From NCBI GenBank assembly GCA_002886105.1, contig CP025776.1, positions 4,836,001 through 4,900,000 on the forward strand: 64,000 bases of DNA, written 5' to 3'. Every line of letters begins with the position of its first letter. Positions within the stretch are counted from its first letter, which is position 1. Both the position numbers and the translations under genes were made by a program. The stretch comes from Enterobacter sp. EA-1 (GTDB taxonomy: Bacteria; Pseudomonadota; Gammaproteobacteria; Enterobacterales; Enterobacteriaceae). A model generated the notes under the pieces. That model had not been told where the DNA came from and did no database searches. It saw only the letters and a program-made list of their open reading frames with translations. This document shows positions 1 to 17,330 of the stretch, piece by piece.

Positions 1-594
1 TCTTTAACGGCGAAGATCGCCGCTTTGGCATTCAGCGTATCGAACACCGTTTCGATAAGGATCAGGTCCGATCCGCCTTCCACCAGCGCTTTGGTCGACT
101 CACGGTAAGCGGTGACCAGCTGATCAAACGAGATGTTACGAAACGCCGGATCGTTCACATCCGGTGAGATAGAAGCCGTGCGGTTGGTCGGGCCAAGCAC
201 CCCCGCCACATAACGCGGCTTGTCCGGGGTTTGCGCAGTCCACTTGTCCGACGCTGGCGCGGGCCAGTTTGGCCGCGGCAAAGTTGATCTCCGCCGACAG
301 GGATTCCATCTGGTAATCCGCCATGGCGATGGTCGTTGAATTGAAGGTATTGGTTTCGATGATGTCAGCGCCCGCCGCAAAGTAGGCGTCATGGATGGCG
401 GCAATCACCTCCGGCTTGCTGAGCACCAGCAAGTCGTTGTTACCTTCAGATCGCAGGGCCAGTCGGCGAAGCGCTCGCCGCGAAAATCCTGCTCACTCAA
501 ACGGTAGCTCTGGATCATGGTGCCCATGCCCCCATCCAGAACCAGAATTCTTTCGTTTAATTGCTGTTTCCAGTTGCTCAACTTTGCTGCTCAC
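1..594 (-). CDS. metH: Cobalamin-dependent methionine synthase, N-terminal part (runs off the window)
   Basis: MetH transfers the methyl group of 5-methyltetrahydrofolate to homocysteine in the cytoplasm. Only the first ~195 codons of a ~1227-residue protein are present, covering the start of the homocysteine-binding barrel ([38 protein letters not shown], then [11 protein letters not shown] in another frame). The start is a GTG at 592-594, reading VSSKVEQLE, with a GGGAG ribosome site just upstream, as in E. coli. Three frame breaks occur, near 555-575, 452 and 235-255. They interrupt a conserved protein and look like sequencing errors. It is divergent from iclR, the E. coli arrangement. Confidence 0.93.
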
Positions 595-683
595 GTGCTC
601 CCGACAACGCTCAATCAGGCCAAAAGGCCAGCAGGACATACTGGCATAAAGTAACAGACCGGAAAAGCGGCGCCGGGTTAACA

Positions 684-696
684 TGAGAGATGTTCA
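684..696. promoter_or_regulatory. Possible MetR operator upstream of metH
   Basis: TGAGAGATGTTCA fits the MetR consensus TGAA-N5-TTCA with one mismatch and lies about 90 bp upstream of the metH start. MetR activates metH in E. coli. Assignment rests on the motif and position only. Confidence 0.4.
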
Positions 697-733
697 GCAT
701 CACTCATCCGATCAGTCTGCAACGGAGTTGCGT

Positions 734-766
734 TATACTCCACTTAAAACGAAAATGATTTCCACG
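734..766 (+). promoter_or_regulatory. iclR promoter with IclR autoregulatory operator
   Basis: A TATACT -10 element lies at 734-739. It is followed at 751-764 by GAAAATGATTTCCA, which matches the IclR palindrome TGGAAATNATTTCCA closely and sits where E. coli IclR represses its own gene. The ribosome site AAAAGGA (774-780) follows, 7 nt before the ATG. Confidence 0.7.
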
Positions 767-787
767 ATACAGAAAAAGGAGCCAGCC

Positions 788-1613
788 ATGGTTGCTTCCC
801 GTTCCCGCTAAACGGGGTAGAAAAGCCACGACTCCCGCCGCACCGGCCGGTGGGCAAGTCCAGTCACTGACCCGCGGCCTGAAACTGCTGGAATGGATAG
901 CCGAGTCCCACGGCAGCGTCGCACTGACCGAGCTGGCGCAGCAGGCAGGTTTGCCGAACTCCACCACCCACCGTTTACTGACCACCATGCAGCAACTGGG
1001 CTTTGTTCGCCGGGTTGGCGATTTGGGCCACTGGTCGGTGGGTGCGCATGCGTTTATCGTTGGCAGCAGCTTTTGCAGAGCCGCAACCTGATGGCCATTG
1101 TGCACCCGATCCTGCGTAAATTAATGGAGGCGTCCGGGGAAACGGTCAATCTTGCCGTGCTGGATCAAAGCGATCATCAGGCAATTATTATCGATCAAGT
1201 GCAATGTACCCAACTGATGCGCATGTCAGCGCCCATTGGCGGTAAATTGCCGATGCATGCTTCCGGCGCGGGTAAAGCGTTTTTAGCGAATCTGAATGAT
1301 GAACAGGTCAGCAGCTTACTGCATCGTAAAGGGCTGCATGCCTACACCCATGCGACGCTGGTTTCGCCAGTGCACCTGAAAGAGGATCTCGCCCAGACGC
1401 GCAAACGAGGCTACTCGTTTGACGATGAAGAGCACGCGCTCGGCCTGCGCTGCGTGGCGTCCTGTATTTATGACGAACATGGCCAGCCGTTTGCGGCTAT
1501 CTCTATTTCCGGGCCGCTGTCGCGCATTACCGACGATCGTGTGACGGAACTGGGGGCGATGGTGATCCGCGGGGCAAAAGAGGTAACCCTCGGAATTTGG
1601 GGGAATGCGTTAA
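788..1613 (+). CDS. iclR: Glyoxylate bypass transcriptional repressor IclR
   Basis: IclR represses aceBAK and its own gene, and responds to glyoxylate and pyruvate. The protein has an N-terminal winged helix (VQSLTRGLKLLEWIAES ... LPNSTTHRLLTTMQQLGF, roughly residues 25-90). The C-terminal ligand-binding domain includes RMSAPIGGKLPMHASGAGKA and GYSFDDEEHALGLRC. Reconstructed length is about 274 residues, as in E. coli. The ATG at 788 is followed within seven codons by a frame break (an extra base near 797). A T-run deletion near 1070 and an indel near 1590 also break the frame; at 1590 the expected CCTGG reads CCTCGG. The true end is GGMR, with a stop at 1611-1613. It faces away from metH and lies 2.3 kb from its target aceK. 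Confidence 0.95.
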
Positions 1614-1670
1614 CTTCCAAAAGGTTATATACTGCCCGTCCATTTTTACTCATCTTACGGGATGCTTCCG

Positions 1671-2327
1671 ATGACCAGGAAGTTCACGATCGCCGTCCGG
1701 TCCGGACGCGCAATACACGCTGGGCGGCGCTGCCCGGTATTTACGCCAAAAGGGCTGCACCAAACGCCATTTCGCTGTTCAGCATCGTGTTTGCGCTGCT
1801 CTCTTGTCTCTGCTTCCTCGCAGTCTGGCAGGTTGAAAATATCACCCTGCAACGCGGTCTGCTGCTATTAGCTATCGTCGGTATCCAGGGCGGCTTATTT
1901 GCAACCTGTTGGATGGCATGGTTGCTGTAGAAGGCGGCCTGCGTAGCCCGGCGGGCGCCGTTTTTAATGAGTTGCCTGACCGCGTGTCCGACAGTGTGCT
2001 GTTTCTTGGCGTAGGTTACGGTCTGATGGCCGTTCCCGCTGGCGTGGAGTTCGGCTGGGCGGCTTCGCTGTTCGCCTTATTTACCGCGTATGTCCGCTTG
2101 CTTGGCGGCACCTGTGGGCTGGCGCAGCAGTTCAGTGGACCGATGGCGAAGCAGCACCGTATGGGGCTGCTGACTGCGGCAACCGCCATCGCTATCGTGC
2201 TGCCGCAGTGGGGGCAACCCACCCTGCTTGGCGCGCGCTGGTGCTGATTGCCGTCGGTGCGGCATGGACCACCGTACGCCGAACCCGGCACATTATTCAG
2301 TCTCTTCATCAGGGGCACACGCAATGA
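1671..2327 (+). CDS. CDP-alcohol phosphatidyltransferase family membrane protein (YnbA-like)
   Basis: This family moves a phosphatidyl group from a CDP-alcohol to an alcohol acceptor in the inner membrane. The diagnostic motif is present as LLDGMVAVEGG...GAVFNELPDRVSD (about 1900-1990), flanked by hydrophobic segments (ISLFSIVFALLSCLCFLAV, LLLLAIVGIQG, LLTAATAIAIVLPQ). The canonical Arg of DG-x2-AR is Val, and the third Asp is Asn. Length is about 218 residues. The frame changes near 1690, 1895 and 2240. The ATG at 1671 is the best start but is uncertain because the first 15 codons are shifted. The stop overlaps the next gene's ATG (ATGA). It opens a three-gene operon absent from this place in E. 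coli. Substrate and product are unknown. Confidence 0.75.
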
Positions 2328-2981
2328 GGCTGCATTTCTCTGTGGATAAGACGGTGGTGCGGGCGTTTTTGTAAGCCTTTGCCGCTTGTTAACGGGCGTA
2401 AAAAGCCTTCTGGCGTGCTCTGCCGGAAACGGAACAGGCCACCATTTACTACGCGAATCACAGTAGCCACCGGATGGGTTGGTGATTTGGGCCAGCTTTC
2501 CCCGTGCGCTGCGCCCACACGTTCATCCTGTCGCAGCGGCGGATTACTGGAACAAGACCGCGCTGCGCCGCTATCTTGCTACGCGCATTTTTAACGCAGT
2601 ATTGGTGGAGCGACGCAGTCAGGCGCCAGCGTCTGAAGAGACAACGACGCCGCGCGATCCCTTACAACCGCTGACAGAACAGCTGGAGCAAGGCCATTCG
2701 CTGATCTTCTTCCCGGAAGGGACACGCGGAACCGGCGATGAAGTCGCCGCCTTTAAAAGCGGGCTGTTCCATCTGGCGCAGCGTATGCCGCAGGTGCAAC
2801 TGGTTCCGGTATGGCTGGAGAATATGAACCGTGTATTGCCGAAAGGGTCGCGTCTGGTGGTGCCTATCATCTGCACGGCAACCTTTGGCGAACCGATTTC
2901 CCGGCCCGATGGGAGCAGGAGACAAAGCGGGAATTTTTAATGCGCGCAAAAGAGGCTCTGGAGGCGCTGACTCATGATTAA
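2324..2981 (+). CDS. Lysophospholipid acyltransferase family protein (PlsC-like)
   Basis: Likely acylates a lysophosphatidate-type glycerolipid. The two family motifs are visible: NHSSHLDG (H-x4-D; the codon for L is damaged near 2472, where CCTGG reads CCGG) and FFPEGTRGTGDE (2710-2740). The start at 2324 overlaps the previous stop, and the frame breaks after about 15 codons (2370-2375), near 2410, at 2472 and near 2905. The true end reads EALEALTHD with a stop at 2979-2981, overlapping the next ATG. About 218 residues. The overlap on both sides implies translational coupling with the CDP-alcohol and CdsA-like enzymes. The natural substrate cannot be told from the sequence. Confidence 0.78.
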
Positions 2982-3912
2982 TGTTGATGCTGAGCTGCGC
3001 CTGCTGCTGAGCGGGCTATTTATCCTGCTTGCTGTCGCCAGTGCGATTGGTTTTGTCCTGTCGCGCTGTTACCAAAACGCCACGATTGCCAATCTTAACG
3101 CCCGTATCCGCGCCCTCGGTGGCTGATGTGCACCGTGTCGGTGGTCGCCATGCTGATTGGCCCGATCGGCTCGGTGGTGCTGTTTGCGCTGATGTCTTTT
3201 CGCGCTGCGCGAATGCATTACGCTGATGCCGACCCGTCGTGGCGATCACGAAGCGTTGTTCTGGTGCTTCTTTATTATTTTGCCCGTGCAGTATCTGTTG
3301 GTGGGTATTCAGTGGTACGCCGTGTTCGTCATTTTTATCCCGGTGTATGCGTTTTTGTTTATTCCGGCTCGCGTGGCCATCGCCGGCGATACGCATCACT
3401 TCCTCGAGCGCAGCGCGAAAATCCAGTGGAGCCTGATGATGGCGGTCTACTGCGTCAGTCATGCGCCCGCGTTGTTGATGTTGTCCATTCCCGGTTACAG
3501 CGGCCAGAACATCAAACTGGTGCTGTTTATGATGATTGTCGTGCAAATCTCGGACGTGCTGCAGTATGTGTTCGGTAAGCTGTGGGGCAAACGCCCGATT
3601 GTGCCCAAACTGAGCCCCAATAAAACGGTTGAGGGCTTTGTTGGCGGCATTCTCAGCGCCAGTCTGGTGGGGGCCGGGTTATGGTGGATCACGCCGTTCA
3701 ACCCCCCGGCAGGCGTTTGTGATTTCGCTGCTGATCACCTTGCTCGGCTTCCCTTGGCGGGTTGTGCATGTCGGCCATTAAGCGCGATCGCGGGGTGAAA
3801 GATTTTGGGGGCGATGCTCGAAGGGCACGGCGGCATGATGGACAGAATCGATTCGCTCTGTTTCGCCGCCCCCATTTTCTTCCATGTGGTGCGCGTTACT
3901 ACTTTTACCTGA
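2974..3912 (+). CDS. Phosphatidate cytidylyltransferase family protein (CdsA/YnbB-like)
   Basis: CdsA-family enzymes make CDP-diacylglycerol from phosphatidate and CTP in the inner membrane. The family signature appears near the C-terminus as SAIKRDRGVKDFG, then GHGGMMDRIDSL (3770-3870). Many hydrophobic segments precede it (LLSGLFILLAVASAIGFVL, FFIILPVQYLLVGIQWYAVFVIFIPVYAFLF, LVLFMMIVVQISDVL). About 312 residues. Breaks near 3118 (CCTGG read as CCCTCGG), 3215, 3700, 3750, 3810 and 3895. It ends convergently with aceK: its stop at 3910-3912 nearly abuts the aceK stop. It is distinct from the housekeeping cdsA and probably supplies the CDP-lipid used by the first gene of the operon (inference). 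Confidence 0.78.
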
Positions 3913-3913
3913 C

Positions 3914-7023
<3,110 letters not shown>

Positions 7024-7057
7024 ATGCAGATGCTCCATAGTGTGACAGGTGGGTGAA

Positions 7058-8664
7058 TTACGCTAACAGGCGGTAGCCGTGCAACGTCAGGAAATCGATC
7101 AGCTCATCAGACGTGGTGATCTGCTCCATCAGGCGTGCGGCATCATCAAACCGCCCGCTGCTAAAGCGGTGTTCACCCAACTCTTCCTGAATGACCAGCA
7201 TCTCTTCAGCCAGCATCTGGCGGAACAGCGCTTTGGTCACCGCTTTGCCGTTGCTCAGCGTTTTTCGTGGTGGATCCATTGCCAGATGGACGTGCGGGAA
7301 ATTTCCGCCGTGGCGGCATCTTCCATCAGGCCGTAAATCGGCACGCAACCATTGCCGGAGATCCACGCTTCGATGTACTGCACCGCCACACGAATGTTGG
7401 CACGCATGCCTTCTTCTGTACGTTCGCCTTCGCAAGGCGCCAGCAGTTGATCGGCGGTGATCGGTGCATCCTCTTCACGGCTCACCGACAACTGATTTTT
7501 GTGGTCGCCCAGAGCAGCGTTAAACACCTCCATCACCGTGTCGCCAAGACCCGGGTGGGCAATCCACGTACCGTCATGACCGTTTTTGGCTTCGAGCTCT
7601 TTATCCGCTTTTACCTTGTTCAGTACCCAGTTATTACGTTCTGCATCTTTGCTGGGGATAAACGCCGCCATGCCGCCCATCGCAAACGCGCCGCGACGAT
7701 GACAGGTTTTGATCAGCAGACGGGAATAAGCGCTGAGGAACGGTTTGTCCATCGTCACGACCCGGCGATCGGGCAGGACCCGGTCCGGGTAGTTTTTTAA
7801 CGTTTTGATATAGCTGAAGATATAATCCCAGCGCCCGCAGTTAAGCCCGACGATATGGTCACGCAGGGCATGCAGGATCTCATCCATCTGGAATACCGCC
7901 GGCAGGGTTTCCAATCAGCAAGGTTGCTTTGATTGTGCCGCGCGGCAGGTTAAAGCGGTCTTCCGTAAAGCTAAAGACCTCACTCCACCATGCCGCTTCT
8001 TGCCGAGGACTGGGTTTTTGGCAGATAGAAATAGGGACCGCTGCCTTTGGCGAGCAGGTTTTTATGGTTGTGGAAAAAGTAGAGCGCAAAATCAAACAGG
8101 CTGCCGGGGATGGCTTCTTCACGCCGAGGTGACGTGCTTCTCTGGCAAGTGCAAACCGCGTACGCGGCAAACCAGTACCGCCGGGTTGGGTTTGGAGTTG
8201 ATAGATTTTGCCTGCTTCGTTGGTATAGCTGATGGTGCCATTAACCGCATCGCGCAGGTTGATCTGCCCGTCGATCACTTTTTCCCAGTTTGGTGCCAGC
8301 GAATCTTCAAAATCCGCCATAAACACTTTCACGTTCGCGTTGAGCGCATTGATGACCATTTTGCGCTCAACCGGCCCGGTGATCTCCACCCGGCGATCGA
8401 GTAAATCGCCGGGGGATACCGCGGATAGTCCAGTCGCCATCACGAATGGAAGCTGTTTCCGAAATAAAACCGAGGCAACGTACCGGCATCGATCTGCTGT
8501 TGCTGGCGCAGACGCGCAGCCAATAACTGATTGCGTTTTGGCGTAAAGCGGGTGACCAGCTCACTCAGAAATTCCACCGCCGCAGACGTGAGGATCTGTT
8601 TTTCCTGCTCGCCATAGGGCTGCGTAAAGGCCAGTTCATCGGTTGTTGTCGCCTGTTGTGTCAT
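7058..8664 (-). CDS. aceB: Malate synthase A
   Basis: Condenses glyoxylate with acetyl-CoA to malate, the second step of the glyoxylate bypass. Family blocks: [25 protein letters not shown] in outline, [66 protein letters not shown]. The start at 8662-8664 reads [19 protein letters not shown]. About 534 residues. Breaks near 8455, 8395, 8190, 8130, 8010, 7908 and 7262. First gene of the aceBAK operon, repressed by IclR through the upstream operator. Confidence 0.97.
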
Positions 8665-8761
8665 GGTACGGCTCCTCATTTGTGCATCGAAGACATTTCC
8701 AATGCGAACGAAGATCGGGTGTGCAGTTTTCGTTCAGCAGGATCAATCCCGGCTAATTATT

Positions 8762-8800
8762 TTCCAAAATCAAAAACAATTTCCATTTTTAATTTAAAAA
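8762..8800 (-). promoter_or_regulatory. aceBAK promoter/IclR operator region
   Basis: Read on the minus strand, this A/T-rich stretch holds ATGGAAATTGTTTTTGATT and a second GGAAA half-site. It matches in content and distance the IclR-binding promoter upstream of E. coli aceB. Exact -35 and -10 hexamers are not certain. 8801-8864 holds only further A/T-rich sequence. Confidence 0.6.
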
Positions 8801-8864
8801 TGAAATTAACTTACTGATAACATAGAGGTTATAGTTTTATTTGGTTGTGAAGTGATTTTCGAAT

Positions 8865-8886
8865 AAAAAAGGCGCCCGAAGGCGCC
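8865..8886 (-). terminator. metA intrinsic terminator
   Basis: On the minus strand, GGCGCC-TTCG-GGCGCC is followed by six T residues, 20 nt after the metA stop. Confidence 0.85.
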
Positions 8887-8907
8887 TGTAGTGCAGGGCT
8901 GAAACGC

Positions 8908-9839
8908 TTAATCCAGCGTCGGATTCATATGACTCCAGATCGAATGGCGTGATCTGGTAGACGTAGTAGTTAAGCCAGTTGATGAACAGTAAATTACCGT
9001 GGCTGCGCCAGGAAGCATGCGGCGTGTTCTGCGGATCGTCTTTCGGGAAATAGTTGTACGGCAACTCCGGACTCAGACCAGCATCTACGTCGCGGAAGAA
9101 CTCACTCGCCAGCGTGTTGGCATCGTATTCCGGGTGCCCCGTGACAAAGGCAATACGTTTGTCCTTGCTGGCAAACAGATAGGCGTCTCCGCCTTCGGTT
9201 TCCGCGAGAATATCCAGATCGGTGTAATCACGGATCAATGCGGCCGGGAAGTCGGCATAACGAGAGTGTGGGGCCGTGAATACATCGTCAAAACCACGGG
9301 TCAGTAGGGCATGAGGATGAAGAATGCGGTGTTCGTATACGCCTGAGAGTTTTTCGCTGCGGGTCTGTTTAGGAATGCCATAGAGGATGTTTAATGCGGC
9401 TTGTACCGCCCAACAGACAAACAACGTTGAGGTGACGTGATCTTTTGCCCACTCCAACACCTGCTCGATTTGAGGCCAGTAGGCAACATCGTTGAATTCC
9501 ACCAACCCTAACGGCGCGCCGGTGACGATCAAGCCATCGTAGTTTTCGTGACAGATCTCGTCGAAGTTACAATAGAAGGTGTTCAGGTGTTCGGCGGGCG
9601 TATTGCGCGACTCGCGTGAGTCGATACGCAGCAGACGCACATCCACCTGCAGCGGCGAGTTCGACAGCAGGCGCAGGAACTGGTTTTCCGTCCTCAATTT
9701 TCTTCGGCATCAGGTTGAGGATAAGCACCTTCAGCGGACGAATTTCCTGAACTGTTGCGCGCGAGGTTGTCATTACAAAGACATTCTCATCACGTAAGAA
9801 GTTGACGGCTGGCAGCTCGTCCTGCACCCGAATCGGCAT
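8908..9839 (-). CDS. metA: Homoserine O-succinyltransferase
   Basis: Transfers succinyl from succinyl-CoA to homoserine, the first committed step of methionine synthesis. The start at 9837-9839 reads [15 protein letters not shown]. The catalytic-cysteine region [16 protein letters not shown] and the C-terminal [10 protein letters not shown] are intact. About 309 residues, the family norm. One break near 9690 (an extra base in the Lys-Ile-Glu-Thr region) and one near 8930; the true end is HMNPTLD with a stop at 8908-8910. Regulated by the Met boxes just upstream. It lies between the aceBAK promoter and the rRNA operon, as in E. coli. Confidence 0.97.
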
Positions 9840-9857
9840 AACTTATATCCTCACTGC

Positions 9858-9889
9858 ATACGTTTAAACGTTTAGACATCCAGATAGCC
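9858..9889 (-). promoter_or_regulatory. Four tandem Met boxes (MetJ operator) upstream of metA
   Basis: Four contiguous 8-mers, ATACGTTT, AAACGTTT, AGACATCC and AGATAGCC, resemble the MetJ consensus AGACGTCT. They lie 19-50 nt upstream of the metA start. MetJ with S-adenosylmethionine represses metA through such arrays. Confidence 0.75.
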
Positions 9890-9996
9890 GAAGATACCCA
9901 AGAATTGTCAAAATGTCGAGTCCGCAAGTGGAAGGTGAGAAAGTTTCACGTCATTGCCCGCCTGCAACAGGCCGAGCCACATGATAAAACAATAGC

Positions 9997-10024
9997 AAAA
10001 GGCCCAGTCTTTCGACTGGGCCTT
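9997..10024 (-). terminator. rRNA operon terminator (T1-like)
   Basis: A 9-bp stem GGCCCAGTC/GACTGGGCC with a short loop, then four T on the minus strand, 12 nt past the 5S 3' end. It is nearly the E. coli rrn T1 hairpin. Confidence 0.85.
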
Positions 10025-10036
10025 CTGTTTTATTTG

Positions 10037-10157
10037 ATGCCCCGGCAGTTCCCTACTCTCGCATGGGGGAGACCCCACACTACCATCGGCGCTACGGCGT
10101 TTCACTTCTGAGTTCGGCATGGGGTCAGGTGGGACCACCGCGCTAGTGCCGCCAGCA
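10037..10157 (-). rRNA. rrf: 5S ribosomal RNA (rrnE-like operon)
   Basis: The 5S sequence is recognised end to end (GCGGTGGTCCCACCTGACCC and GGTAGTGTGGGGTCTCC). Both terminal arms normally carry CCTGG/CCAGG. Here they read CCCCGG at the 3' end and lack bases at the 5' end. True length should be 120 nt. Confidence 0.96.
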
Positions 10158-10180
10158 AATTCTTTAGGTTTGAACGAATC

Positions 10181-10279
10181 TTTTACCCTGATGCTGCGTT
10201 GGCCGCTCTCGTAAAGTCAGTCACATACCCTCGTATGCTCCTTCCTTTTCTTCGCTTGCCGCCTTGCCTCAGCGTAAAA
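10181..10279. repeat. 99-nt palindromic element in the 23S-5S spacer, copy 1
   Basis: Bounded by the inverted ends TTTTACCCTGA and (T)CAGCGTAAAA, with an internal GCATACGAGGGTATG hairpin. It is identical to 52736-52834 in the second rRNA operon and makes this spacer about 194 nt, roughly twice that of E. coli. Confidence 0.6.
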
Positions 10280-10351
10280 TCTTTCGTTTCCGCTAATCTG
10301 TTATCAAGCTTACTTCTTGCGTCTCTCACGCCAAAACATCTTCGGCGTTGT

Positions 10352-13252
<2,901 letters not shown>

Positions 13253-13439
13253 TCGAAGATGTTTCTTGCGATTCATCATCAGTTGTGAAAATTTGAGAGA
13301 CTCGCAGAACAGTTCGCACTGCTCTGTGTTTCAATTTTCAGCTTGATCCAGATTTTTAAAGAGCAAATATCTCAAACATGACTCGTGAGTCAGTTTTGAG
13401 ATACATCGGCACGCACCTTTCACTTACGTTACCAGCAAG

Positions 13440-13516
13440 TGGCGTCCCCTAGGGGATTCGAACCCCTGTTACCGCCGTGAAAGGGCGGTGTCCCTGGGCC
13501 TCTAGACGAAGGGGAC
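13440..13516 (-). tRNA. gltV: tRNA-Glu (UUC) in the 16S-23S spacer
   Basis: Complete cloverleaf with encoded CCA and anticodon TTC. It matches E. coli spacer tRNA-Glu. One extra C (TCCCTGGG in place of TCCTGGG) makes it 77 rather than 76 nt, at a CCWGG position. A single Glu spacer tRNA is what rrnE carries in E. coli. Confidence 0.97.
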
Positions 13517-13601
13517 ACTGAAGTCTCAATCGCAAGACGCCTTGCTTCTTTCTTTTCATCAGACAATCTGTGTGAGCACTGCAAAGGCAGGTTCTTTAAG
13601 G

Positions 13602-15148
<1,547 letters not shown>

Positions 15149-15279
15149 AAAAGTTTGATGCTCACCGGAATTAAACTTCGTATTGAATTACGTGTTCACT
15201 CGTGAGACTTGGTATTCATTTAGCGTCCTGAGACGTTTAAGAATCCATGTCACTTTGAGTGCCCACACAGATTGTCTGA

Positions 15280-15474
15280 TAAATTGTTAAAGAGCAGTTG
15301 CGACGCGCTTTAGCGCTCTGTCGCGAGGTGGCGTATATTACGCTTTCCTCTTTCAGAGTCAACCCTGATTTTCAGGATTTTTTCTCTTCAACCGAACCGG
15401 CTGTTTGTGTGAAGTGATTCACATCCGCCGTGTCGATGGAGGCGCATTATAGGGAGTTCTCAGCCCCCCGCAAT
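15280..15474 (-). promoter_or_regulatory. rRNA operon promoters P1 and P2 and boxA
   Basis: On the minus strand, P1 has TTGCGG (15468-15473) and TATAAT (15446-15451) with a 16-bp spacer, the rrnE-type P1. P2 has TTGACT (15357-15362) and TAATAT (15335-15340). The antitermination boxA TGCTCTTTAACAATTTA lies at 15280-15296. The rest of 15149-15724 holds the leader and the purH promoter. Confidence 0.85.
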
Positions 15475-15587
15475 AGAAAAATGACATAAAATGACTGACT
15501 GCTGCATTCCACAGCAAAACCCGCCTTTATACCAATTTACACACAGACTTATCCACAATCCGGTAAAAGGACAAAAATTCGCGAGCG

Positions 15588-15611
15588 TTGCGCAAACGTT
15601 TTCGTTACAAT
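15588..15611 (+). promoter_or_regulatory. purHD promoter with PurR operator
   Basis: GCGCAAACGTTTTCGT (15590-15605) is a near-perfect PurR box (ACGCAAACGTTTTCGT). It is followed directly by TACAAT (15606-15611), a likely -10. This is the expected operator for purHD. Confidence 0.85.
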
Positions 15612-15724
15612 GCCCGCGCAAAAATAACGCACCCTTCTGGGGTGTTAGCTGAGTTTTTGGATCAATAAGGATCCTAAAATTCACCTAACACTCTCTGTTA
15701 AAGTCAAATCCAGTGGGATTTACC

Positions 15725-17315
15725 ATGCAACAACGTCGTCCAGTCCGCCGCGCTTTGCTCAGTGTTTCTGACAAGGCCGGTATTGTCGAATTCGCACAGG
15801 CGCTCTCTCAGCGTGGCGTAGAACTGCTCTCTACGGGCGGCACCGCTCGTCTGCTGGCAAATAAAGGTCTGCCGGTGACCGAAGTCTCCGACTACACCGG
15901 TTTTCCGGAAATGATGGATGGACGTGTAAAAACCCTGCACCCGAAAGTGCACGGCGGCATTCTTGGCCGTCGCGGCCGGATGATGCGATCATGGCGCAGC
16001 ACGCGATCGCTCCGATCGATATGGTCGTTGTTAACCTTTATCCGTTCGCCCAGACCGTAGCCCGTGAAGGTTGCTCGCTGGAAGACGCCGTAGAGAATAT
16101 TGATATCGGTGGCCCGACCATGGTGCGCTCCGCAGCGAAGAACCACAAAGATGTCGCCATTGTTGTGAAGAGCAGCGATTACAGCGCCATCATTAATGAG
16201 ATGGATGCCAACGAAGGATCTCTGACGCTGGATACCCGTTTTGATCTGGCGATCAAAGCCTTTGAACATACTGCCGCTTACGACAGCATGATCGCCAACT
16301 ACTTCGGCAGTCTGGTGCCCGCCTATCACGGTGAGAGCAAAGAGCCAGCTGGTCGCTTCCCGCGTACGCTGAACCTGAACTTCATTAAGAAGCAGGATAT
16401 GCGTTACGGCGAGAACAGCCATCAGCAAGCAGCCTTCTATATATAGAAGAAGAGGTGAAGGAAGCGTCCGTCGCCACCGCGCAACAACTGCAAGGCAAAG
16501 CACTTTCCTATAACAATATTGCCGACACCGACGCAGCGCTGGAGTGTGTAAAAGAGTTCAGCGAAGCAGCCTGTGTGATTGTGAAACACGCCAACCCATG
16601 CGGCGTCGCCGTTGGCAGCTCGATTCTGGATGCCTACGAGCGCGCGTATAAAACCGATCCGACGTCTGCTTTCGGCGGCATTATCGCTTTTAACCGCGAG
16701 CTGGATGCTCAAACTGCACAGGCGATCATCTCCCGCCAGTTTGTCGAAGTGATCATTGCGCCGTCTGCCACCGAAGACGCGTTGAAAGTCACCGCAGCCA
16801 AGCAGAACGTGCGTGTTCTGGTGTGCGGCCAATGGGCGCAGCGTGTCGCGGGGCTGGATTTCAAACGCGTTAACGGTGGTCTGCTGGTTCAGGATCGCGA
16901 TCTGGGCATGGTGACCGAAAATGCGCTGCGCGTGGTCAGCAAACGCCAACCAACCGAACAAGAACTGCGTGATGCATTATTCTGCTGGAAAGTGGCGAAG
17001 TTCGTTAAATCCAACGCCATTGTTTACGCAAAAGAGAACATGACTATCGGCATTGGCGCAGGCCAGATGAGCCGCGTCTACTCCGCGAAGATCGCCGGGG
17101 ATCAAAGCCGGTGACGAAGGACTGGAAGTGAAAGGCTCGGCCATGGCCTCTGATGCCTTCTTCCCGTTCCGTGATGGTATTGATGCTGCCGCAGCCGTCG
17201 GTGTGACCTGCGTTATCCAGCCGGGGGTTCCATTCGTGATGACGAAGTGATTGCCGCCGCTGATGAGCATGGCATTGCAATGATCTTTACCGACATGCGC
17301 CACTTCCGCCATTAA
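15725..17315 (+). CDS. purH: Bifunctional AICAR transformylase/IMP cyclohydrolase
   Basis: Catalyses the last two steps of IMP synthesis: formylation of AICAR, then ring closure. The N-terminal cyclohydrolase half ([39 protein letters not shown]) and the transformylase half ([59 protein letters not shown]) are both present. About 529 residues. The ATG at 15725 follows the PurR-controlled promoter. Breaks at 15975 (CCAGG read CCGG), 16438, 17096 and 17222 (a missing CCAGG). purD starts 15 nt after the stop, so they form one operon. Confidence 0.97.
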
Positions 17316-17330
17316 TCTACGGAGCAAACA

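Noticed and set aside
893-1930. 345-codon plus-strand ORF
   Set aside because: It is an artificial fusion. It starts out of frame in iclR, picks up the iclR frame after the break near 1070, passes the lost iclR stop and runs into the CDP-alcohol transferase frame.
13440-13516. 77-nt tRNA-Glu as an unusual tRNA with an extra D-arm base
   Set aside because: The extra C is at a CCTGG site, matching the general error pattern; the true tRNA is almost certainly the standard 76 nt.
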